A stretch of DNA of 6,588 nt from Chitinophagaceae bacterium (GTDB lineage Bacteria; Bacteroidota; Bacteroidia; Chitinophagales; Chitinophagaceae), in NCBI GenBank assembly GCA_023251285.1, contig JAHEZB010000125.1, forward strand, positions 1-6,588. The letters run 5' to 3'. The notes below the pieces were generated by a model. The model was given only the letters and a program-made list of their open reading frames with translations. It had not been told where the DNA came from and ran no database searches. How positions within the stretch are numbered: position 1 is the stretch's first letter; the number at the start of each line of letters is the position of its first letter. A program made the translations under genes and the position numbers. Below, piece after piece: positions 1 through 6,100 of this stretch.

Positions 1-13
1 TGTAATTTAAAAT

Positions 14-129
14 AAGGAGTAAATTAGGATGAGTGGTGCTAAAATTTTATTAACCTACAAGATGACGAAGGTAATTATCAAGTAAAGAGCGTTTGCGCAG
101 CAAAACCAGGAGATTATTATGAAAGTTGA
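14..129 (+). other. AT-rich leader with possible disrupted small ORF
   Basis: A good Shine-Dalgarno-like AAGGAG (14-19) sits nine bases before an ATG at 29, but that frame stops after 18 codons at 83-85. The -1 frame from about 43 stays open to a TGA at 127-129 and reads like soluble protein (…DDEGNYQVKSV…). One extra A in the A-run at 41-44 would join the two into a protein of about 33 residues. A second AGGAG (108-112) precedes an ATG at 119 that opens only 13 codons. This may be a small gene with a homopolymer error or frameshift, or chance. No family is recognised. Confidence 0.15.
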
Positions 130-170
130 TTACAAACATAGTTGGCGACGCATTATATAAGAGCAGAGGA

Positions 171-1610
171 ATGGTGAGTACTAAAGGGTGCATCAGTGGT
201 AATTTTAAAAGCAGCAACACCACTGTTTTCGCATTGGAAAAACTTAGCTTTGAGACTTATTTAAAAGACCAGATTTTGAAAAACTTCTTCGACAAATTCA
301 ATCTCAGTCATGAAAGAGAAGAATACCAAACCGTTATTGATGTCATTAATAATGATCTTGAATTTCGCGGTACACGCTTGTGGATACTCATCTTTGCGAT
401 TTTCGTTGCGTCGCTTGGTCTGAATGTTAACTCCACCGCTGTGGTTATCGGTGCCATGTTGATCTCGCCCTTAATGAGCCCTATAATGGGTATCGGCCTT
501 GGCATCGGAATCAACGATATGTCTTTGTTGCGCAAGGCAGTGAGCAATTACATGATGGCGGCCCTGACCGGTTTAGGTACTTCTACTGTTTTTTTTCTTA
601 TTTCACCTTTGAGCGAAGCCCACTCAGAAATTCTATCGCGCACTTCACCCAATATTTACGATGTGCTGATAGCGCTCTTTGGCGGGCTGGCCGGGATTAT
701 AGCCACTTCAAGTAAACAAAAAGGCAATGTGATTCCGGGTGTTGCCATCGCTACTGCATTGATGCCGCCTTTGTGTACTGCCGGTTATGGATTGGCTACT
801 TTGCAATGGGATTATTTTATCGGCGCTTTTTATTTGTTTATTATAAATACGGTTTTCATTGCGCTGGCTACTTTTTTGATGGTTCGTTTTTTACGTTTTC
901 CTGTCAATACATTTGTAAGCAAAGAACTGATGAACCGGGCACACCGCGTTGTATGGATTATTGTAATAGCGACACTACTGCCTAGTATTTACCTGGGATA
1001 TAACATTGTAATGGAGGAAAGATTTTCAAACAATGCAGAAAATTTTATCCAATATGAAGCAGCTTTTCCAAACGATTACCTTTTATCGAAATCAATAGAT
1101 CCAAAGAAAAGAAAGATATTTTTGGTTTTTGGAGGAAAAGAAATTACTGAGAACGAAATAAAACGCCTGAAGGGTAAGATGAAACAATATGCAATGGATA
1201 CAAGCTCTTTAGAAATTAAACAGGGATTTGCATACCTCACGCCGGCAAATAATAAGGAGGATGAACGATACAAACTACTTTCAAATGCACTTTCTCTTAA
1301 AGAAAAACAGGAAATATTGCTGCGCGCAAAATTAGACAGCATTAATAACGAGAAAAAGCTGGGCGCCCAGGTGTTTGCAGAATTGAAAGTGCAATATCCA
1401 AATATAAAAAGCGCTGTGATTGAACCTTCCACGGCTTTTGCTGACAGTGCAGAAACCAAAAAGCTTTACCTGGTATTAATAAATTCCAATAAGAGCATTT
1501 CTGATCAGGAAAGATCAAAAATAGAAAAATGGATGAAAGTGCGTTTGCAACAAGCGCATCCAAAAGACAGTCTAAGTGTGATTTTCCAGATGCCGCAAGC
1601 AACGAAATAA
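171..1610 (+). CDS. DUF389 / TIGR00341-type polytopic membrane protein
   Basis: This is an integral membrane protein of the DUF389 (PF04087-like) family, whose biochemical role is not established. Numbered from an upstream TTG at 126 (494 aa), the family signature runs from about residue 80 (EFRGTRLWILIFAIF) through the SLGLNVNSTAVVIGAM and LISPLMSPIMGIGLGIG stretches (to about 128). A second conserved block, IPGVAIATALMPPLCTAG, lies at about 203-220. Around seven hydrophobic segments are visible: 85-102, 105-128, 143-161, 178-195, 204-222, 228-256 and 274-292. The remaining 200 residues are hydrophilic, with a Lys/Glu-rich helical stretch near 375-420 between two similar alpha/beta segments. 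I prefer the ATG at 171 (479 aa): the 15 extra residues from the TTG are unlike the family, and the hydrophobic core starts well downstream either way. Neither start has a well-spaced ribosome site, and AGAGGA directly abuts the ATG. The gene converges with kup, 81 bp between stops. Family assignment is firm; the start is uncertain. Confidence 0.88.
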   Translation: MVSTKGCISGNFKSSNTTVFALEKLSFETYLKDQILKNFFDKFNLSHEREEYQTVIDVINNDLEFRGTRLWILIFAIFVASLGLNVNSTAVVIGAMLISPLMSPIMGIGLGIGINDMSLLRKAVSNYMMAALTGLGTSTVFFLISPLSEAHSEILSRTSPNIYDVLIALFGGLAGIIATSSKQKGNVIPGVAIATALMPPLCTAGYGLATLQWDYFIGAFYLFIINTVFIALATFLMVRFLRFPVNTFVSKELMNRAHRVVWIIVIATLLPSIYLGYNIVMEERFSNNAENFIQYEAAFPNDYLLSKSIDPKKRKIFLVFGGKEITENEIKRLKGKMKQYAMDTSSLEIKQGFAYLTPANNKEDERYKLLSNALSLKEKQEILLRAKLDSINNEKKLGAQVFAELKVQYPNIKSAVIEPSTAFADSAETKKLYLVLINSNKSISDQERSKIEKWMKVRLQQAHPKDSLSVIFQMPQATK

Positions 1611-1691
1611 AGGATATTCCCCCGTTTTCGCGTTTTCATATAGCAGTGTGGACGATACCATCACAGGCATTTCCTGTATAGGCCAATGGAA

Positions 1692-3560
1692 TTATAACCG
1701 GATTCTCAATCCTATTTCAAAAACTTTTTCAGAAGGAAGATTAAAGTATTTCGATACTCTTGCCGAATTGCGGCCTAAAAAATCAAACAAACTTTCACGT
1801 AGAGGGCTCATGCCTGTATCTTTTGTAATTTCCACTGATTCCCTTCCGAGGAAATAGGTTGCATTTTTTAGATCAATCATTACTCCCTTTTCTTTTAACC
1901 TTTGAATCGCTTTGGGTATGTCAGTGCTGTTCATATAGCCATAATGTAAAGCAAGAAGAGTTATATGATTATCAAGGGTAGCCACTTTAAAATTCTTTAA
2001 AAGGTCCACATGCGGTACCGGATCAAATTGAACACTCAGGATAACAATTTTCTCATGGATCACTTTGTTATGCTTTAGATTATAAAATAATGCCGGCGGC
2101 GTTGCATTGGAATTTCGGGTTAAATAAATAGCAGTTCCATCTACCACAGATTGAGCCTTATTTTGGTAATAGGTAAGAAAGTTATTCAAAGAATCAGTTG
2201 TTCTGTTTACCTGGATCGCCATCATTCTTTTGCCTCTGTACCAGGTAGTCATCATAAAATAAATAGTACCCGCTACCAGTAGGGGAACCCACCCTCCCTG
2301 CGGGACTTTTACTATGTTGGCCAGAAAGAAAGATAAGTCTATCATGAGAAAAAAGCCTATGAGCGACACGCAGGCAAAAAGACTCCATTTCCATACATTT
2401 CTCATGACGAGAAAAGCCAGTAATGTGGTAATAACCATTGTTGTACTCACAGCAACTCCATAGGCGCCGGCAAGATTATCAGAAGTTTTAAAAAACCCAA
2501 CAAGTGCGATCGTTGCAAAAAACAAGATCCAGTTTAGTTGAGGTATATAAATCTGCCCCTTTTCATCCGGGGAGGTATGCACTATTCTAAAACGAGCTAC
2601 AAAACCTAATTGAATTGCCTGGTAGGTGAGACTAAAAGCCCCGGATATAACAGCCTGCGAGGCAATGACTGCTGCCAGTGTTGCTAAAATTACGAGTGGA
2701 TATAGTGCCCAACCTGGAGCCAAAAGGTAGAACGGATTTAAAACGTTCTTTGGATTATCTAAAATCAAAGCTCCCTGTCCAAAATAATTCAATATGAGAC
2801 AAGGCAACACCAGGTAAAACCATCCTAAACGAATCGGCTTTTTCCCAAAGTGGCCGAGATCTGCATATAAAGCTTCGCCTCCGGTAACCGCTAAAAAAAC
2901 AGCTCCTAAAACAACCAGGCTATGAAACCGGTTAATTAGAAAAAAATGAAAAGCATAAAAAGGGTTTAAAGCCTTTAAAACCTCAGGATGCCTTCCAATT
3001 GTATTTACTCCTAAAACAGCAAGGGATAAAAACCATAAAAGAATTACAGGACCGAAAATCATTCCAACCTTGCCGGTACCTTTGCTTTGAAAAAAAAATA
3101 ATCCCAGCAGAATAATAAAAGTAATGGAGATAATGAATGGCTCAAAAAAGGGTGTAGCAATTTGTAATCCTTCGACTGCACTTAATACAGAAATAGCTGG
3201 AGTGATCATTCCATCTCCGTACAGCAAGGCTGAACCAAACAATCCCATAGACAGGATCAGGAAGTACTTTCTACTTTTTTTCTTTGGCAGCACCAATGCC
3301 ATAAGCGCTAAAATTCCGCCTTCTCCTTCATTATCCGCTCTAAGAATAATTAGCACATATTTTATACTCACCACAAGAATCAAAGACCAAACAATCAGAG
3401 ATAAAACACCAAATACATTTTGTTCAGATACTGCAATTCCGCTTGTTCCTGTAAAACAAACCCTTAAGGCATACAGAGGACTTGTTCCTATATCTCCAAA
3501 CACAATTCCCAGCGCACCTATAGTTAATTTTAATCCATTATTCGACGACATGCTTTTCAT
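1692..3560 (-). CDS. kup: Kup-family K+ uptake transporter
   Basis: This inner-membrane KUP/HAK/KT potassium transporter probably takes up K+ by H+ symport, as described for E. coli Kup. At 622 residues it appears full length. Family motifs occur in order: FGDIGTSPLYAL (21-32), ADNEGEGGILALMAL (75-89), LLYGDGMITPAISVLSAVEG (112-131), TGGEALYADLGHFGK (226-240) and KTSDNLAGAYGVAVS (358-372). The acidic residues tied to transport in E. coli Kup (D23, E116, E229) correspond to D23, D116 and E229, so the middle one is a conservative Asp. About twelve hydrophobic segments fill residues 10-440. A soluble cytoplasmic domain follows, ending in the family's closing block (LRESLFDFLGRNSARVSKYF to the end). 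The start ATG has no Shine-Dalgarno; a second ATG three codons in is an alternative. It is transcribed away from the ClC gene across a 352-bp gap and convergently with the DUF389 gene. No frameshift or missing block was seen. Confidence 0.96.
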   Translation of the reverse strand: MKSMSSNNGLKLTIGALGIVFGDIGTSPLYALRVCFTGTSGIAVSEQNVFGVLSLIVWSLILVVSIKYVLIILRADNEGEGGILALMALVLPKKKSRKYFLILSMGLFGSALLYGDGMITPAISVLSAVEGLQIATPFFEPFIISITFIILLGLFFFQSKGTGKVGMIFGPVILLWFLSLAVLGVNTIGRHPEVLKALNPFYAFHFFLINRFHSLVVLGAVFLAVTGGEALYADLGHFGKKPIRLGWFYLVLPCLILNYFGQGALILDNPKNVLNPFYLLAPGWALYPLVILATLAAVIASQAVISGAFSLTYQAIQLGFVARFRIVHTSPDEKGQIYIPQLNWILFFATIALVGFFKTSDNLAGAYGVAVSTTMVITTLLAFLVMRNVWKWSLFACVSLIGFFLMIDLSFFLANIVKVPQGGWVPLLVAGTIYFMMTTWYRGKRMMAIQVNRTTDSLNNFLTYYQNKAQSVVDGTAIYLTRNSNATPPALFYNLKHNKVIHEKIVILSVQFDPVPHVDLLKNFKVATLDNHITLLALHYGYMNSTDIPKAIQRLKEKGVMIDLKNATYFLGRESVEITKDTGMSPLRESLFDFLGRNSARVSKYFNLPSEKVFEIGLRIRL

Positions 3561-3581
3561 TATTGCTCATTTTTAGAAAAT

Positions 3582-3596
3582 ATCCCTGGCCGGGAT
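3582..3596 (-). other. Small inverted repeat in the kup 5' leader
   Basis: ATCCC (3582-3586) and GGGAT (3592-3596) form a perfect 5-bp inverted repeat around a 5-nt centre, 21 bp upstream of the kup start codon. In the kup transcript it would form a short GC-rich hairpin. It could be a protein-binding half-site pair or an mRNA leader structure. It is short enough to be chance. Confidence 0.25.
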
Positions 3597-3609
3597 GCTG
3601 CTTCATATG

Positions 3610-3617
3610 CAAATCTA
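3610..3617 (-). promoter_or_regulatory. Candidate Bacteroidota -7 box for kup
   Basis: Read on the - strand this is TAGATTTG, an exact match to the Bacteroidota -7 consensus TAnnTTTG. It would place transcription initiation near 3604 and give a leader of about 45 nt containing the small hairpin. The -33 TTG is not at the usual 19-21 bp spacing: the nearest TTGs on this strand lie about 14 and 26 bp upstream. The call therefore rests on the -7 element alone. Confidence 0.3.
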
Positions 3618-3884
3618 GTCTTTGATTTTTGCAATTATTTCATCAAAAGATGGTGCATTACTCATTAATTGAGTGTTCAGGATCGTTATGTTGATATTTT
3701 CCAATCAGCAAAATCGGGCTAACTTCAAAGGCGAAAGTTGATCGAATACTATTTGACAAGCAAAAAGCGCTTCTGCCACTATTTTAAAAATTCAACACCG
3801 GCTGTTATTGACGGGCAGATGGAAAATGACTGAAAAACGTTTAGAGCAAATTCATTTTGATTTTTTATTTGCAACTGCATATGA

Positions 3885-3892
3885 TAAATTTG
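3885..3892 (+). promoter_or_regulatory. Candidate Bacteroidota -7 box for the ClC gene
   Basis: TAAATTTG matches TAnnTTTG exactly. Initiation around 3897-3899 would leave a leader of about 15 nt before the TTG start at 3913. A second identical TAAATTTG occurs at 3908-3915 and overlaps the start codon; using it would begin the transcript inside the gene, so the upstream copy is preferred. TTG elements upstream (3857-3859 and 3869-3871) are not at the ideal 19-21 bp spacing. Confidence 0.35.
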
Positions 3893-3912
3893 TCTACTTA
3901 CTATAATTAAAT

Positions 3913-5280
3913 TTGAAGCTTCCACTTTCGATAAGAAAATTTTTAAAAACAGCCTTTGACCGTATCAATAATGAAAAGCTGAAACACCATATTCTACAGG
4001 CGATTCCTTTTTGGGTGGCTTCGTTGATCGCCGGATTAATTACTGTTTTTTATTCAAAGGCTTTCGCTTTTTTGGAATCACAAACATTTTTTATCATCCA
4101 CTATCACGATTGGTGGATTTTTATTTTAACCCCTGTTTGTTTTGTGATTGCCTGGTGGCTGGTAGTAAAATTTGCACCTTATGCCAGAACCAGTGGAATT
4201 CCGCAAGTAATGGCGGCTGTTGAACTGGCGACAACCAGTTATGAGAAGCAAACAAAGCATCTGTTAAGTCTTAAGATCTTTTTTGTAAAAATATTCTCCG
4301 GCCTTTTGATGATTTTTGGTGGAGGAGCTGTTGGAAAAGAAGGTCCAACGATTCAAATGTCAGGAATTGTTTTTCGCAAAGTAAATGAATGGCTTCCTTC
4401 GTGGTGGCCCCCGGTCTCAAAACCAAATATGATTACAGCCGGCGCTGCTGCTGGCCTTGCTGCTGCTTTCAATACTCCGCTTGGAGGAGTTGTTTTTGCT
4501 ATTGAGGAGCTTACTAAAACCCATGTCAGTTATTTTAAAACTGCTTTATTTACAGCAGTTATCATTGCAGGTTTAACTGCCCAGGGAATTCTTGGCCCCT
4601 ATTTGTATTTAGGTTACCCTGATATCAGTCACGTTACGAATTCGATCATTATTCCCTTATTGGTAGTTTCTATGATTTCGGGTTTATTGGGAGGAATCAT
4701 GTCGAAAATTATTTTGACTCTTTTTCGCTGGAAAAAGTGTTTTAAATTCCGTTACCAGCATTTAATTTATGTGGTAGTATGCGCTTTGCTGATGGCTGCT
4801 ATTGCTTTTTTTTTAGATCCGGAAATTTTAGGATCCGGAAAAAGAATTATGACAACTACTTTATTCAGTACTCATAAATATGTTCATTGGTACACGGCTC
4901 TTTTCAGGATTTTAGGTCCGGTTTTAAGTTTCGGAACAGGCGCTTCGGCTGGAATTTTTGCTCCATCGATCAGCGCAGGTGCCAGTGTCGGATCTTTTTT
5001 GGCAGCATTATTTCATGAATCTTCTTCAAATGCAAATCTGCTGATTTTATCTGGTATGGTTGGTTTTTTAACCGGTGTAACAAGAACGCCCTTTACCTCG
5101 GCAATCCTGGTTCTTGAGATGACTGACAGGCATAGCGTAATTTTTTATTTAATGATTGCAGGAATGGTGGCCGGTTTAGTTTCATTATTAGTTGATAAGC
5201 ATTCATTGTACGATCATTTAAAAGTGCAAACGCTTCATGATCTGACACATCAAAAGGAAGATTTACCAGAAAAATCTTAA
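3913..5280 (+). CDS. ClC-type chloride channel / Cl-/H+ antiporter
   Basis: This is a ClC-family membrane protein moving chloride, probably in exchange for protons. All three anion-pathway signatures are present: TSGIP (93-97, the usual GSGIP with the pore Ser kept as S94), GKEGP (141-145, with E143 as the external gating glutamate) and GIFAP (347-351). The block GAAAGLAAAFNTPLGG (177-192) leads into FAIEEL (195-200), whose E199 matches the internal proton-transfer glutamate of E. coli ClcA (E203). Y433 in the final helix matches its pore tyrosine (Y445). Those residues favour an antiporter over a passive channel. At 455 residues it is close to bacterial ClCs and has no C-terminal CBS domains. 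The start is TTG: an in-frame TAA lies three codons upstream (3904-3906), and the first internal ATG falls at residue 100, beyond the selectivity motif. There is no Shine-Dalgarno. It is divergent from kup. Selectivity for chloride over other anions is inferred from S94. Confidence 0.95.
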   Translation: MKLPLSIRKFLKTAFDRINNEKLKHHILQAIPFWVASLIAGLITVFYSKAFAFLESQTFFIIHYHDWWIFILTPVCFVIAWWLVVKFAPYARTSGIPQVMAAVELATTSYEKQTKHLLSLKIFFVKIFSGLLMIFGGGAVGKEGPTIQMSGIVFRKVNEWLPSWWPPVSKPNMITAGAAAGLAAAFNTPLGGVVFAIEELTKTHVSYFKTALFTAVIIAGLTAQGILGPYLYLGYPDISHVTNSIIIPLLVVSMISGLLGGIMSKIILTLFRWKKCFKFRYQHLIYVVVCALLMAAIAFFLDPEILGSGKRIMTTTLFSTHKYVHWYTALFRILGPVLSFGTGASAGIFAPSISAGASVGSFLAALFHESSSNANLLILSGMVGFLTGVTRTPFTSAILVLEMTDRHSVIFYLMIAGMVAGLVSLLVDKHSLYDHLKVQTLHDLTHQKEDLPEKS

Positions 5281-5412
5281 ATGGCAACTAAAATGGGAGT
5301 GAAAAAAACAATTAGAAAAGCAAAGCATTCAAATGATTCGGCTTATCCACTAACGGTTATTAGAATGGGCAACAAAATAGAGAACGCGCAGAAGTCACAC
5401 ATTAATCAATGA
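5281..5412 (+). CDS. Hypothetical 43-aa basic small protein
   Basis: A 43-codon ATG frame begins at the base after the ClC stop and is in the same frame as ClC, so TAA and ATG are adjacent. The product is rich in Lys/Arg at its N-terminus (MATKMGVKKTIRKAK), followed by a more ordinary stretch (NDSAYPLTVIRMGNKIE). It has no membrane segment or Cys pattern, and I recognise no family. Its only link to ClC would be translational coupling, since no separate ribosome site is visible. It may be a real small gene, a former C-terminal extension of ClC, or a chance frame. Confidence 0.3.
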   Translation: MATKMGVKKTIRKAKHSNDSAYPLTVIRMGNKIENAQKSHINQ

Positions 5413-5433
5413 TATTTTATCGACTAACTACTT

Positions 5434-5466
5434 TGCCGCTGCGGTTCGTGTCCACGAACCGGCTCA
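5434..5466. repeat. Palindromic element A, copy 1
   Basis: CGGTTCGTG (5442-5450) and CACGAACCG (5453-5461) form a perfect 9-bp inverted repeat around a 2-nt centre, flanked by TGCCGCTG on the left and GCTCA on the right. The same 33-35 nt unit, flanks included, recurs at 5863-5897 with one substitution and a 2-nt longer centre. That makes it a dispersed repeat rather than a lone hairpin. It resembles Bacteroidota REP-like extragenic palindromes. Confidence 0.85.
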
Positions 5467-5595
5467 TTCCATGGTCGGTGTCTTCACCCACCAGTTGAAA
5501 GAACTTATTCCATAGTCGATGTCTTCACCGACCAGTTCAGAGAACATCCGCCGCTGTCCTTTGTTGGCAACTACCAGCAAGATATAAAAGCACAT
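5464..5595. repeat. 132-bp tandem repeat, unit 1
   Basis: This is the first of two head-to-tail copies with a period of 132 bp. By hand alignment it differs from unit 2 at 9 of 132 positions, only one of them in the first 102 bases (5489, C for G). It contains two 41-bp subunits (5466-5506 and 5507-5547) that agree at 35 of 41 positions. The first subunit holds an inverted repeat, GGTCGGTG-TCTT-CACCCACC, with one broken pair. Confidence 0.88.
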
Positions 5596-5727
5596 TCATT
5601 CCATGGTCGGTGTCTTCACCGACCAGTTGAAAGAACTTATTCCATAGTCGATGTCTTCACCGACCAGTTCAGAGAACATCCGCCGCTGTCCTTTGTTTAC
5701 AACTACGAAGAAGATACAAAACCACGT
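5596..5727. repeat. 132-bp tandem repeat, unit 2
   Basis: This is the second copy. Its 41-bp subunits lie at 5598-5638 and 5639-5679; the latter is identical to the matching subunit in unit 1. The first subunit carries the intact palindrome TGGTCGGTG (5604-5612), a TCTT loop and CACCGACCA (5617-5625), a 9-bp stem. The other subunit has AGTCGATG in the left arm and so pairs poorly. Similarity to unit 1 decays after about 5697. Confidence 0.88.
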
Positions 5728-5766
5728 TATTTGTTCGTTTACTTGTAATCATTCCGTGGAATTGCA

Positions 5767-5799
5767 AGGGTTGCCAACCTTTCAAAGGTTGGCAACCCT
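5767..5799. repeat. 33-nt perfect odd palindrome
   Basis: AGGGTTGCCAACCTTT (5767-5782) is followed by a single C and the exact reverse complement AAAGGTTGGCAACCCT (5784-5799). All 16 pairs are perfect. As RNA the centre would open to a small loop, leaving a stem of roughly 14 bp with a GC-rich base. There is no following T-run, so it is not a classical Rho-independent terminator, although it could stop or stabilise transcripts in either direction. It looks like a dispersed extragenic palindrome. Confidence 0.85.
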
Positions 5800-5814
5800 A
5801 ATCCTGGCCGCCAT

Positions 5815-5833
5815 CCGTGGTTTGTAACCAGGG
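5815..5833. repeat. Imperfect palindrome CCGTGGTT…AACCAGGG
   Basis: CCGTGGTT (5815-5822), a TGT centre and AACCAGGG (5826-5833) pair over 7 of 8 positions; the mismatch is G5817 against G5831. It sits 15 bp after the 33-nt palindrome and is probably another decayed extragenic palindrome. Confidence 0.5.
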
Positions 5834-5862
5834 GTAATAGGAAAATTTCTACTTTAAAATTC

Positions 5863-5897
5863 TGCCACTGCGGTTCGTGTCTGCACGAACCGGCTCA
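5863..5897. repeat. Palindromic element A, copy 2
   Basis: CGGTTCGTG (5871-5879) and CACGAACCG (5884-5892) flank a TCTG centre. The left flank TGCCACTG and right flank GCTCA match copy 1 at 5434-5466 except for one A/G difference. The orientation is the same as copy 1. It is followed after 7 bp by another hairpin (5905-5925), echoing the arrangement after copy 1. Confidence 0.85.
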
Positions 5898-5904
5898 GAA
5901 ATGG

Positions 5905-5925
5905 GGTTCGTGGAGGACACGAACC
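5905..5925. repeat. Palindrome GGTTCGTG-GAGGA-CACGAACC
   Basis: This is a perfect 8-bp inverted repeat (5905-5912 with 5918-5925) around a 5-nt centre. The stem is shared with element A but the flanks and centre differ. Read on the other strand the centre is TCCTC, closer to element A's TC centre, so this may be an inverted relative of it. Confidence 0.75.
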
Positions 5926-6084
5926 ATAGCGTGAAAATGAAAATAAAGGCACAACATCTCGTCACTTTCCATACGCCGGATTCATGTTAATAAATAAATA
6001 ATCTTAAAAAGTGGCTTTATATCAGATAAAGTGATACATTTAGTTTTCAAATCCCAACCTTTTACTGTAAACAATAACTTATTT

Positions 6085-6100
6085 AAAAGACCTGTCTTTT
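6085..6100. other. AAAAGAC/GTCTTTT inverted repeat upstream of cytochrome gene
   Basis: AAAAGAC (6085-6091), a CT centre and GTCTTTT (6094-6100) form a perfect 7-bp inverted repeat ending 27 bp before the cytochrome start. It could be an operator or an A/T-rich terminator-like hairpin with a short T-run. Its position in the leader of a new gene favours a regulatory site, weakly. Confidence 0.25.

Larger units (their letters stand above)
3561..3912. other. Divergent kup / ClC intergenic region
   Basis: This AT-rich region lies between two divergently transcribed ion-transport genes. It contains no convincing reading frame: the ATG at 3688 opens 17 codons, and other ATGs stop sooner. It carries a TAnnTTTG-type box pointing toward kup, two such boxes pointing toward the ClC gene, and a small hairpin just upstream of the kup start. 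An 8-bp AAGCGCTT palindrome at 3765-3772 sits mid-region and could be an operator or chance. No Rho-independent terminator, RNA gene or recognisable riboswitch was found. Confidence 0.6.

Noticed and set aside
133..140. CAAACATA, a - strand TAnnTTTG match pointing out of the window
   Set aside because: No gene on that strand is visible within the window, and the 8-mer has only six fixed positions; probably chance.
1076..1459. 127-codon - strand frame inside the DUF389 gene
   Set aside because: It is the antisense shadow of the hydrophilic C-terminal domain; no ribosome site or recognisable domain.
1663..1677. ACAGG-CATTT-CCTGT hairpin between the DUF389 and kup stops as a bidirectional terminator
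   Set aside because: The stem is only 5 bp and there is no T-run on either side; too weak to call.
1648..1857. 69-codon + strand frame overlapping the kup 3' end
   Set aside because: Mostly antisense to the conserved C-terminal block of Kup; non-ATG start and no family signature.
3124..3576. 150-codon + strand frame opposite the start of kup
   Set aside because: It is antisense to strongly conserved Kup motifs and has no family features; a shadow frame.
5442..5460. GGTTCGTGTCC-like sequence as a tRNA T-arm
   Set aside because: It is part of a perfect palindrome repeated at 5871, and no acceptor, D or anticodon arms surround it.
5464..5727. Repeat cluster as a CRISPR array
   Set aside because: The 41-bp units abut directly without unique spacers, then the whole 132-bp block repeats; no cas genes are present.
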